Origin: an uncultured Collinsella sp.
GTDB taxonomy: Bacteria; Actinomycetota; Coriobacteriia; Coriobacteriales; Coriobacteriaceae
DNA length: 33,246 nucleotides
Assembly (NCBI GenBank): GCA_902469555.1
Contig: CABRDB010000033.1
Location: 1-33,246, forward strand
Direction: 5' to 3'
The position numbers were made by a program, and so were the translations under genes. A model generated the notes under the pieces. The model worked only from the letters and a program-made list of their open reading frames with translations, was not told the DNA's origin and did not search any database. This document shows, one piece after another, positions 6,723 to 14,223 of the stretch; the first letter of the stretch is position 1, and each line of letters begins with the position of its first letter.

Positions 6723-9700
6723 ATGTTGGAGCTCAAAGGTATTTGCAAAAGGTACGTTACGCAGTCGTTTACGCAGGTGGCGCTCGACAACGTAAGCCTG
6801 TCTTTTCGCGATAACGAGTTCGTGGCCATTCTGGGTCCCTCGGGCTCGGGCAAAACTACGATGCTCAACGTTATCGGTGGGCTCGATCATTTCGATTCTG
6901 GTGACTTGCTGATCGACGGCATATCGACCAAGGACTTTCACGATCGCGATTGGGATGCCTATCGCAATAACCGCATTGGCTTTGTGTTCCAGAGCTATAA
7001 CCTCATTCCGCATCAGACCATTTTGGAAAACGTGGAGCTGGCGCTTACGCTCACGGGCGTGGGGCATGCCGAGCGCCGCCAGCGTGCGCGCGAGGCGTTG
7101 GAGAAAGTCGGCCTGGGCGAGCACATGAACAAGCGCCCGAGCCAGCTATCGGGCGGACAGATGCAGCGCGTGGCCATCGCCCGTGCCCTGATCAACGATC
7201 CCGAGATTGTGCTGGCCGACGAGCCGACCGGCGCCTTGGATTCCACAACGTCCGTGCAGGTCATGGACTTGCTCAAGGATGTGGCGCGCGACCGCCTGGT
7301 TATTATGGTCACGCACAATCCCGAGCTGGCGTACCAATATGCCACGCGCATCGTCAATCTGGCGGACGGCAAGATCACCGACGATTCCGATCCCTTCGAT
7401 GCTGCCAAGGCCGCGCGCCGCGAAGCCAAGCCTACGCGCAAAACCTCGATGAGCTTTGTGACGGCGCTGGGGCTTTCTGCTCGAAACCTCATGACCAAGA
7501 AGGGCCGTACGGCCATGACGGCCTTTGCGGGCTCGATTGGCATTATCGGTATCGCGGCGATTCTGGCGCTGTCCAACGGCGTAAACGGCTACATCAAAAA
7601 GGTCGAGGAGGATACGCTTTCGAGCTACCCGCTCACCATCTCCAAGCAGGACTACGACCTGTCGTCCATGATGGGCGGACAGGGGGCTGTGGATGATGAG
7701 GCGTCCAACGGCGAGGATTTATCCGACGACGGCACCGACGGCAAGGCTCCGGGAACCGATAAAATCCCCGTGGTCACGGCCGTAAAGGATATGTTTGCGA
7801 GTGTTAAGTCCAACGACATGACGAGCTTTAAGGCATGGCTCGATGCCGGTGGCGACGGCATCGATAAAGAGGTCAACGCCATTCAGTACGGCTATGGCGT
7901 AACGCCGGTTGTCTATCGCGCGGGCAAGGGAGACGAGAGGCCTGTCCGGCTGGTGCCCAATGCCATGACCGAGGCCATGAGCGGCGGCGCGAGCTCGGCG
8001 GCAACGGTGAGCATGGAATCCATGGGAACCTCGGTCTTTAACGAGATGATTGACGACCAGAGCCTGCTCGACAGCCAGTACGATGTCGTCGCCGGTCATT
8101 GGCCCACGTCCGCAAACGAAGCCGTAATGGTGCTTTCGAGCCGCGGTACGGTGGGCGACTATACGCTCTACAGCATCGGTGCGCTGGATATCGATGAGCT
8201 CAACGACCTGGTTAACAGCGCCATGACGGCTGACGGTAAGATCGAAACGCCCGAGACCGGCGCCGACTTTACCTACGACGATGCGCTGTCCACGACGTTT
8301 AAGGTGCTGTCGCCGGCCGATGCCTATCGCAAAAACGAAGAGACCGGCATGTGGACCGACATGTCTGACGACGCCGACTTTATGGCTGCCAAGGTTGCCG
8401 ACGGTATTGACGTGCACATTGTGGGCGTGGTGCGACCTAACGAGACGGCCAATGCGAGTGCGTTGTCTCCGGGCATTGCCTATACGCATGCACTGACTCG
8501 CCAGCTTATGGAGCGCGCCGCCGATTCGCAGATTGTGCAGGAGCAACTCGCCCACCCCGAGACGGATGTTTTTACGGGCAAAACCTTCGACGAACTGCAA
8601 GGCGAGGCCAAGCAAGGCGTGGATCTGGGCAGCATGTTCAGTGTGGACGAGGCGGCGCTCAAGAGCGCGTTCTCGTTCGATACGTCTGCACTTTCGGGTG
8701 CGGCCGGCGGTATGGACCTGTCGGGTCTTGACTTGTCCGGGCTGGACATTGACCTTTCGGGCGTTGGCAAGGACATCGACTTCAGCGACATCATGGCAAA
8801 AGCGCCAACCCCAGATTTCTCGGGTATCTTTGACGGTCTGGAACTCACGCCCGAGCAAATGCAGCAGGTGGGAACACTAGCCAACCAGCTGTTTGAGGGC
8901 TTTTTGCAGTCTGATCAGTTTAAGGCGCTGTCGCCCGAAGATCTTAAGGACGCGTCAAAGCTCTCTGCCGCATTCTCGACGTATCTTGAGAATGATGACA
9001 CAGCTCAGCAAATCCTGGCCCAGCTCAAAGCGCTCGGCGGCGATGCCCTGGCCGAGCGTCTGCAGCAGGCGATGAGCGACTATGTGCAAAAGCAGCTGGC
9101 TCCGTATCTGCAGCAGGCTATGGATCAGGTGATGAAGGCAATCAGCGAGCAGATAGCGTCGACGGTATCATCCCAGCTCAAGGCGGGCGCGGCAGGGCTT
9201 ATGGACCAGGTGGCGACGCAGATGTCTTCGAGTTTTGCTAACCTGGCGAGCGCCATGCGCGTGGATGCGAGTGCCTTTGCTCATGCCATCCACTTCAACA
9301 TGGACGCCGAGGACCTGAGCTCGCTCATGATGAGCTATGCGAAGGCGTCGAAGCTCACCTACGACAACAATCTGACCACGTTGGGCTATGCGGACGAGGC
9401 AGACCCCATCTCAGTCAAGATTTTCCCGCGTGACTTTGAGGCCAAGGAGCGCGTGCTCGATCACATCGACGCGTACAACAAGCAGGTCAAAGCCTCTGGC
9501 CACGATGAACAGGCAATCTCATACACCGACTACATGGGCATCATCATGGGTTCGGTGACCGACATCGTGAACACCATCAGCTTGGTGCTCATCGCATTCG
9601 TGAGTATCAGCCTGGTGGTGAGCTCCATCATGATCGGCATCATCACCTACATCAGCGTGCTGGAACGCAAAAAGGAGATTGGCATCCTGCGCGCGATCGG

Positions 9701-9977
9701 CGCGTCGAAGCGCAACGTGGCCAACGTATTCAATGCCGAGACATGTATCGAGGGCCTCATTGCCGGCGTCTTTGCTATTGTCGTCGTGGTGGCCGTGAGC
9801 TTTCCGGTTAATGCCTGGGCGCTTGCTGCCAAACAGGTACCCAATCTGATGAGCCTGCCCGTGCAGGATGCGCTGGTGCTCATTGCAATTTCGGTGCTGC
9901 TGACGGTTGTCGCTGGCCTGCTGCCGGCCCGTAGCGCATCCAAAAAGGATCCCGTGGAAGCCCTGCGCTCCGAATAA
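6723..9977 (+). CDS. Fused ABC ATPase/FtsX-type permease with giant extracytoplasmic domain
   Basis: 1084 residues from the ATG at 6723 (purine-rich AGGAGAGG upstream, typical MLELKGI start). Residues 1-230 are a MacB/LolD-type ATPase with Walker A GPSGSGKTT, signature LSGGQMQRVAIARAL, Walker B IVLADEPTGALD and the H-loop VTHN, all intact. A first permease helix lies at about 266-286. A region of about 640 residues outside the membrane follows, with an Asp/Ser/Leu repeat patch (GMDLSGLDLSGLDIDLSG) and Gln/Ala-rich amphipathic helices at about 780-880. The C-terminus (about 939-1084) is an FtsX domain with three helices and the ERKKEIGILRAIGAS coupling segment. One chain thus supplies ATPase and permease; it should work as a homodimer. 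MacB relatives extrude peptides or do mechanical work; the substrate is unknown. Confidence 0.92.
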   Translation: MLELKGICKRYVTQSFTQVALDNVSLSFRDNEFVAILGPSGSGKTTMLNVIGGLDHFDSGDLLIDGISTKDFHDRDWDAYRNNRIGFVFQSYNLIPHQTILENVELALTLTGVGHAERRQRAREALEKVGLGEHMNKRPSQLSGGQMQRVAIARALINDPEIVLADEPTGALDSTTSVQVMDLLKDVARDRLVIMVTHNPELAYQYATRIVNLADGKITDDSDPFDAAKAARREAKPTRKTSMSFVTALGLSARNLMTKKGRTAMTAFAGSIGIIGIAAILALSNGVNGYIKKVEEDTLSSYPLTISKQDYDLSSMMGGQGAVDDEASNGEDLSDDGTDGKAPGTDKIPVVTAVKDMFASVKSNDMTSFKAWLDAGGDGIDKEVNAIQYGYGVTPVVYRAGKGDERPVRLVPNAMTEAMSGGASSAATVSMESMGTSVFNEMIDDQSLLDSQYDVVAGHWPTSANEAVMVLSSRGTVGDYTLYSIGALDIDELNDLVNSAMTADGKIETPETGADFTYDDALSTTFKVLSPADAYRKNEETGMWTDMSDDADFMAAKVADGIDVHIVGVVRPNETANASALSPGIAYTHALTRQLMERAADSQIVQEQLAHPETDVFTGKTFDELQGEAKQGVDLGSMFSVDEAALKSAFSFDTSALSGAAGGMDLSGLDLSGLDIDLSGVGKDIDFSDIMAKAPTPDFSGIFDGLELTPEQMQQVGTLANQLFEGFLQSDQFKALSPEDLKDASKLSAAFSTYLENDDTAQQILAQLKALGGDALAERLQQAMSDYVQKQLAPYLQQAMDQVMKAISEQIASTVSSQLKAGAAGLMDQVATQMSSSFANLASAMRVDASAFAHAIHFNMDAEDLSSLMMSYAKASKLTYDNNLTTLGYADEADPISVKIFPRDFEAKERVLDHIDAYNKQVKASGHDEQAISYTDYMGIIMGSVTDIVNTISLVLIAFVSISLVVSSIMIGIITYISVLERKKEIGILRAIGASKRNVANVFNAETCIEGLIAGVFAIVVVVAVSFPVNAWALAAKQVPNLMSLPVQDALVLIAISVLLTVVAGLLPARSASKKDPVEALRSE

Positions 9978-9979
9978 TG

Positions 9980-10002
9980 CGACAAAAGGGTTGTTCCTTT
10001 GT
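9980..10002 (+). repeat. Short hairpin, GACAAAGG type (copy 1)
   Basis: GACAAAAGG and CCTTTGTC pair around GTTGTT with a single bulged A, immediately after the ABC stop. It may act as a terminator, although no T-run follows. A related hairpin with a similar downstream CATTGA is at 11879-11900. Confidence 0.6.
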
Positions 10003-10027
10003 CACATTGAGACCCTTGCGAAATCGG

Positions 10028-10203
10028 GGTCTAATACTTTTCCGAGAAGTGAACGAGTCAAAATGGGCCCCCGAAGCATCGGCACTTTCGAGATGCAATT
10101 TCCTGCGGTTTTGCCATCCAAATCCTGCGGGTTTGACGTCTAAAAATGTCGATGCTTCGGAGGTTCAAAAACGGTCGTTCACTTCTCGGAAAAGTATTAG
10201 ACC
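10028..10203 (-). repeat. Palindromic element, family A copy 1 (176 bp)
   Basis: Perfect 29-base inverted arms (10028-10056 and 10175-10203) contain the core TTTTCCGAGAAGTGAACGA. Nested arms CCGAAGCATCG (10071-10081) and CGATGCTTCGG (10150-10160) lie inside, with two CCTGCGG motifs in the centre. It is the same element as at 11608-11789 and 27402-27587, here inverted relative to them as judged by the central CCGCAGG motifs. No reading frame of substance is inside. It lies between the converging ABC and 10250 genes. Confidence 0.9.
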
Positions 10204-10249
10204 TCGTTATATTGGCGGCGTTCGCGAGCGGCAACCAGAGTGCAGCCTC

Positions 10250-11383
10250 CTAGCCCTCCTTTGCAGAGAGCATGAGCCTAATTTCCGGATGGGTGTATTC
10301 GTCGAACTCTTCTTTGGGCTCGGTGTCAAAGGTGTAGTACGACCTGATGGATTCGCCCTCCGTCTTGATGCTGATTTCTTCATATAGGGAGCCGGCTAAA
10401 AATGCCTGCTTAAATTCATCCGACAGGCTGCATGGCGTGAGGAGGCCCGGTGTGGCAACGGAAACGTCCAGCCCATTGAGCGGGGCATAGAGCGTCGCGA
10501 TATCCTGCTCGGCGCGGGCGAGGTTGTCTGCAAGGCTTGCCTCGGGGTCGATCTGACTGACGTAATCGACGTCCGTGAGCGTGCCGTCTACATCAAAAGA
10601 AAGGTAGATATAGGCTGCTTGAGCGCCGAGGTCATTATCGCGCAGATAGCCGATTATGCGGTAGCCGTAGTCGTGATACGACTCGTATGGGTCGTCTGCT
10701 GCGACGCGTTCGCACACGGGCTCCAAGGCATCTTGCGCGATGGCGAGCTGCTCGGCGGCTGCAGCCTTTCTTACCTGAAGCGCGTTATTTCCCTGGACAA
10801 ACTGCGGGATGTAGACGCCAAGCAGCACAATGGCGGGCACCACCGCGAGAGCTATGATCTGCTTCTTGACGCTTGGAATCGTCACGCCGTATGCGTTTGC
10901 CATGGCCTCGGCATTGCTCGAGGTTTCGGCTAGCACGTCTGCCGCCGTGGCGACTGCCCCTACGGCGCCGGCGACCTCGGCGGCACCGCCCAGGTTGCGC
11001 GCGAGATCGTTATCGCTGTTCTTGAGCAGGCGGCCGGCAGCTTGCGTGGCAAGCACGCCGGCGACCTCCGCGGAACGGTCCTTGTTGGTCTGGGCTACCG
11101 TGAGCCTGCTCTGCAGCTCCTTCCACTGTTTGCCCTGCATTCCAAAGCGCGGCGCAAGAGCGCAATAGCAAAAGATGGCGAGTTCGATAACGGTGAGTGC
11201 GATGGCGGTATATATGCCCGCGGGTTGGAATTCTTTTTGGTGGAACGCGATATCGTTAATCATTTGGAGCGGCAACATCAACAGGCATGCCACGAACGAC
11301 ATGACGAGTGCGGTCGCTGCGATCTTGGGGTATGTGCAGTACCGCTGGATGCGTTTCTTTTCTTGCTCGGTGAGCTGCTGCAT
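10250..11383 (-). CDS. Hypothetical membrane protein with C-terminal extracytoplasmic domain
   Basis: 377 residues from the ATG at 11383 (start MQQLTEQEKKRIQRYC); a GTG at 11425 would add 14 residues but lacks a better site. Hydrophobic helices lie at about 22-45, 53-75 and 172-192. Between the second and third is an Ala-rich amphipathic stretch with GGAAEVAGAVGAVATAADVLAE, probably cytoplasmic and helical. The C-terminal ~180 residues are soluble and acidic, with regular beta/alpha character (DYGYRIIGYLRDND, YIYLSFDVDGTLTDVDYV). No cysteine motif or catalytic signature was found and I do not recognise the family. It faces the fused ABC gene across a family A repeat and is flanked upstream by another copy, so it sits between two such elements. 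Confidence 0.75.
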   Translation of the reverse strand: MQQLTEQEKKRIQRYCTYPKIAATALVMSFVACLLMLPLQMINDIAFHQKEFQPAGIYTAIALTVIELAIFCYCALAPRFGMQGKQWKELQSRLTVAQTNKDRSAEVAGVLATQAAGRLLKNSDNDLARNLGGAAEVAGAVGAVATAADVLAETSSNAEAMANAYGVTIPSVKKQIIALAVVPAIVLLGVYIPQFVQGNNALQVRKAAAAEQLAIAQDALEPVCERVAADDPYESYHDYGYRIIGYLRDNDLGAQAAYIYLSFDVDGTLTDVDYVSQIDPEASLADNLARAEQDIATLYAPLNGLDVSVATPGLLTPCSLSDEFKQAFLAGSLYEEISIKTEGESIRSYYTFDTEPKEEFDEYTHPEIRLMLSAKEG

Positions 11384-11607
11384 GGGGCCTCGACTCTCAT
11401 CGTTTTTCGGGGGCGATGTGCACACGCTCTTGAGTATAGATGAGTGGAGGGTGTCTGTTGTTCAAACGTAGTGTCAACGGCATGGTATTGGTGGTTGTCG
11501 TGATCATGAACGTCGTTTTTGGAGCATGGAGTCGCTGTCGTGGGGCGAATGACGCGCAAGGGGGTTGCCGTGGGACAGTCTCTCACTGTTTGTGAGCGCC
11601 AGCAAAT

Positions 11608-11789
11608 CGAAGGTGAATGGTTTTCCGAGAAGTGAGCGACCTATTCTGGACCCCTGATGCATTCGCACTTTTGGATGCAAAAACCGCAGGGTTTGAGCGA
11701 CAAAACCGCAGGAAATGGCTCTCCAAAAGTATCGATGCATCGGGGCCCCGATTTCACTCGTTCACTTCACGGAAAAGCTTTCACCTTCG
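11608..11789 (+). repeat. Palindromic element, family A copy 2 (182 bp)
   Basis: The 32-base arms at 11608-11639 and 11758-11789 start CGAAGGTGAA and contain TTTTCCGAGAAGTGAGCGA with a few mismatches. Nested GATGCAT motifs and two central CCGCAGG motifs follow the same layout as the copies at 10028 and 27402. It lies between divergently oriented genes, so it cannot simply be a shared terminator. Confidence 0.88.
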
Positions 11790-11838
11790 TTGCGTGAGGC
11801 AACGGATGGAAGGGTGATTATCGTCAAGTAGCTACCTC

Positions 11839-11869
11839 TGCCTTGTGAATCATCTGAAGCACAAGGCAT
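11839..11869. repeat. Hairpin upstream of the dihydrouridine synthase gene
   Basis: TGCCTTGTG (11839-11847) and CACAAGGCA (11861-11869) form a perfect nine-base stem with a 13-base loop, about 50 bases before the gene start. It could be an operator or leader structure. No poly-T follows. Confidence 0.5.
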
Positions 11870-11878
11870 AATGCATGT

Positions 11879-11900
11879 GACAAAGGGACGGCCCTTTGCC
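11879..11900 (+). repeat. Short hairpin, GACAAAGGG type (copy 2)
   Basis: GACAAAGGG and CCCTTTGCC pair around ACGG, followed by GCATTGAT. It matches the style of 9980-10002 and lies just ahead of the dus start. Confidence 0.55.
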
Positions 11901-11918
11901 GCATTGATCTGAGAGTAG

Positions 11919-12878
11919 ATGTTGATGATTCTATCGTTGGCCCCTATGGAGGGGATTACTGGGCATGTGTTCCGTCGCGTGCATGCGGAGTGCTTCGGTG
12001 CACTCGATTGCTATTACACGCCGTTTTTGCCGCCGCCGCGGGTGGGAAACCGCTTTGGCGGCAAGGCGTTTAAGGAGATCGATCCTGCCAATAACCATGG
12101 GCTCAACGTAGTGCCCCAGCTCATGTCCAAGAACGCGGACGAGTTTGTGTGGGCGGCACAGGTGCTCGCCGACATGGGATACCGTGAGGTCAATCTCAAC
12201 CTTGGCTGCCCCTCGGGTACGGTTGTTGCCAAGGGTAAAGGATCGGGCTTCTTGCGCAACTTGGACGAGCTCGAGGTGTTCTTGAGCGATGTGTGCGAGC
12301 GGTCGCCGTTGCCGGTATCGGTCAAAACTAGGCTGGGGCTCGAGGACGACGACGAGTATGAGCGCGTGCTCGATCTGTATTGCCGCATGCCGCTGGCAGA
12401 GCTAATCGTGCATCCGCGTGTGCAAAAGGACCGCTATACGGACTCGCCGCGCAAGGAGTTCTATGGCGAGACGCTGGAGCGTGCGCCGTTCCCGGTTGCC
12501 TATAACGGCGATATTTTTGATCTTGAGGATATGGATGCGCTGGTGGAGGCCTATCCCGGCACACGTCATGTGATGCTGGGGCGTGGCTTGCTTGCGAACC
12601 CCGCGCTGGCTCGCATAGTCAAGGGCGGCCCTGCTGCCACGGCAGCCGAACTGCATCGTTTCCATGACACGCTGTTTGCGGCATATGCAGAAGAGATTGG
12701 CGGTAACGCGGTCTTTCGCATGAAGGAGTGGTGGTTCTACGCCAAATGCGCCTTCGCCGACCCCGCTACCGTTCACAAGCTCGTGCGCAAGACTAAAAAG
12801 GTCGACGAATACCGCGCCGCCGTCGATCGTGTCTTTCGCGAACAGCCGCTTGCGCCCATAGCCCGCTTCCACGGCTAG
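11919..12878 (+). CDS. tRNA-dihydrouridine synthase
   Basis: 319 residues; start at 11919, or two codons later at the ATG at 11925 (MILSLAPMEG). The FMN TIM-barrel signature is clear: LAPMEGITGHVFR at the start, NLNLGCPSGTVVAKGKGSGFL with the catalytic Cys97, the SVKTRLGLED strand with the substrate-facing Lys and Arg, LIVHPRVQKDRY with the conserved His, VAYNGDIF and the phosphate-binding GRGLLANPAL. Dus enzymes reduce specific uridines in tRNA to dihydrouridine using NADPH and FMN. Length is typical of the DusC-like branch; the target position cannot be told from sequence. The ribosome binding site is weak. It stands alone on the plus strand, converging with the glutaredoxin gene. Confidence 0.92.
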   Translation: MLMILSLAPMEGITGHVFRRVHAECFGALDCYYTPFLPPPRVGNRFGGKAFKEIDPANNHGLNVVPQLMSKNADEFVWAAQVLADMGYREVNLNLGCPSGTVVAKGKGSGFLRNLDELEVFLSDVCERSPLPVSVKTRLGLEDDDEYERVLDLYCRMPLAELIVHPRVQKDRYTDSPRKEFYGETLERAPFPVAYNGDIFDLEDMDALVEAYPGTRHVMLGRGLLANPALARIVKGGPAATAAELHRFHDTLFAAYAEEIGGNAVFRMKEWWFYAKCAFADPATVHKLVRKTKKVDEYRAAVDRVFREQPLAPIARFHG

Positions 12879-12885
12879 TTAGCCG

Positions 12886-12929
12886 TTGGGGACGTTCTTT
12901 AACGACTGGTCATTTAAGAGCGTCCCCAA
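12886..12929. repeat. Palindrome, family B copy 1
   Basis: TTGGGGACGTTCTT (12886-12899) pairs with AAGAGCGTCCCCAA (12916-12929) with one mismatch, with a 16-base loop containing GACTGGTC. It has the same layout as 23008-23063. Here it lies between converging genes and could terminate both. Confidence 0.8.
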
Positions 12930-12957
12930 TGACTATGGGACGGACGGGATGCGCGTA

Positions 12958-13203
12958 CTAGAGCAGGTTCTTCTGTACCCACGCGATGATGTCGCTCGAC
13001 TCGTAGAGTGGCTTGCCGTCGATGAACAGGCAGGGAACCTGGCGTTTTCCGCCGACGGCGATAAGCGTTTGCTCGGCATCGGAATCGGTCGAGATATTGC
13101 GTTCAGGAATGGTTACGCCGTTATCGGCCAAAAAGCGCTTGACCTTTATGCAGTACGGGCAGCCGGTCATAACGTAGAGCACGAGCTCGTGATCAGTAGC
13201 CAT
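12958..13203 (-). CDS. Glutaredoxin-like protein
   Basis: 81 residues from the ATG at 13201-13203, with TTGGAG just upstream; an in-frame start at 13242 would precede that site. The protein is a minimal glutaredoxin fold: LVLYVMTGCPYC with active-site Cys15 and Cys18, the cis-proline motif QVPCLFIDGK and ESSDIIAWVQKNL at the C-terminus. The CPYC motif is that of classical dithiol glutaredoxins, which exchange electrons with glutathione or, in bacteria without glutathione, probably other low-molecular-weight thiols. It follows the XRE/TipAS regulator by 51 bases in the same direction, so shared transcription is possible. Confidence 0.9.
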   Translation of the reverse strand: MATDHELVLYVMTGCPYCIKVKRFLADNGVTIPERNISTDSDAEQTLIAVGGKRQVPCLFIDGKPLYESSDIIAWVQKNLL

Positions 13204-13254
13204 AGGTCTCCAATCGGTTGAGGTTTTGATTGAAATACCCAAAGCCGCCGCGGT

Positions 13255-14082
13255 CTATGCGCGCGTCAACGACGACTCGATGGCCTGGACCAAAAACGCC
13301 GTGGCTCCGGTGCCGCAGGGCTTGTCGTAGTAGTCAACAAAGCGCTGGTCGGCAAGATAGCCGTGGGCGAGGCCCAGATACGCTTCGTTCTGGGGCTCGT
13401 GTCCCCAATTAAGGCCAATCCATCGACGATGCATCGCGACAAGCTTACGAGCCTCGTTGCTCTCTGGGTCGCCAATGCCTATGGCAATCGAGAGCTGGCC
13501 CAGAATAGCGTGTTCAAGTTCCTTCATGTCGTTCCATGTCTCGGGGTCCATGTCCAGCAGCGCTTCGTTTGCTGCATCGAAAGCCTCATCGCCATAGCGC
13601 GCCCGCGCCTCGGCACCGTAGCGCTCCTCGTTTTCTTGCACGGCGCGCCAGCGCTCCAGTTGCGGCAGGACGGCGCCCATGAGCGAGACGGCTTCGTCGA
13701 GCGACATGCCGGTGTTTTGCGCCAGCCGCGGAGCGCAATCCTCGATCATCGCCTCCATGGTGGTGTCGTAGGTGTACTTGCCGTGGTCGTAGCACCACTT
13801 GCAGTAATGGTCGGTCGTGGCGCCCGTTGCATCGGTGCCGCAGTCGTCGGGCGTGAGTATCATGCCGCAGCTCTGGCAATAATGCTCGGGCATTTCGAGC
13901 AGGTGGGACAGTGGCTCGCCGGTTACGGCGGCAATGAGCTTCATCATGTCGATGCCCGGGGTGACCTCGTCGCGCTCCCAACGGCTGACGGCTTGGCGTG
14001 TGACGAAGAGCTTGGCGGCGAGCTGCTCCTGGGTAAGGTGATGGGCGCGACGAACGGCAATGAGCTTTTCTGCAAAGGCCAT
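13255..14082 (-). CDS. XRE regulator with zinc ribbon and TipAS-like domain
   Basis: 275 residues from the ATG at 14080-14082, with AAAGGAG correctly spaced. Residues 1-60 are an XRE helix-turn-helix (HLTQEQLAAKLFVTRQAVSRWERDEV written here in two parts: HLTQEQLAAKLF and VTRQAVSRWERD). Residues 66-100 form a zinc ribbon with CQSC (Cys69, Cys72) and CKWC (Cys94, Cys97). The remainder is helical and resembles the TipAS drug-binding domain, best seen in WIGLNWGHEPQNEAYLGLA and FVDYYDKPCGTGATAFL. TipAS normally follows a MerR-type DNA-binding domain and senses thiopeptide antibiotics; here it is joined to XRE. The ligand and targets are unknown. It is divergent from trmO. Confidence 0.85.
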   Translation of the reverse strand: MAFAEKLIAVRRAHHLTQEQLAAKLFVTRQAVSRWERDEVTPGIDMMKLIAAVTGEPLSHLLEMPEHYCQSCGMILTPDDCGTDATGATTDHYCKWCYDHGKYTYDTTMEAMIEDCAPRLAQNTGMSLDEAVSLMGAVLPQLERWRAVQENEERYGAEARARYGDEAFDAANEALLDMDPETWNDMKELEHAILGQLSIAIGIGDPESNEARKLVAMHRRWIGLNWGHEPQNEAYLGLAHGYLADQRFVDYYDKPCGTGATAFLVQAIESSLTRA

Positions 14083-14210
14083 AGCGGCTCCTTTCTGCTG
14101 GTTGATGGCTTAAGCATACGCGGCGGCAGGCGCCCTTCCAAGCAACCGTTGGTTGCACGACAGGAGTCCACGGCGAAGAATTGCGCGCAACGCCCCACGC
14201 CTCCATGCCG

Positions 14211-14216
14211 TACAAT
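14211..14216 (+). promoter_or_regulatory. -10 element (TACAAT) of trmO, likely leaderless transcript
   Basis: TACAAT lies seven bases ahead of the ATG at 14224, so transcription should begin at or next to that ATG. There is no Shine-Dalgarno sequence upstream. No clear -35 is seen at standard spacing. Confidence 0.5.
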
Positions 14217-14223
14217 GACCGGC

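Larger units (their letters stand above)
11384..11918. other. Long intergenic region holding repeats
   Basis: This is a 535-base stretch between divergent genes. It contains family A copy 2 (11608-11789), a hairpin at 11839-11869 and a GACAAAGGG hairpin at 11879-11900. Positions 11384-11607 show no convincing gene; the frames there lack ribosome binding sites and family resemblance. Confidence 0.6.

Noticed and set aside
7719..8858. A 379-residue minus-strand frame opposite the fused ABC gene
   Set aside because: It is antisense to continuous coding sequence, has no start site and no recognisable domain.
10028..10203. Family A element read as a plain bidirectional terminator
   Set aside because: The stem is far longer than a terminator, there is no terminal T-run, and another copy lies between divergent genes.
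13363..14223. Upstream extension of the trmO frame by almost 290 codons
   Set aside because: The extension is antisense to the XRE/TipAS gene; TrmO homology begins at 14224 and a -10 element lies just ahead of it.
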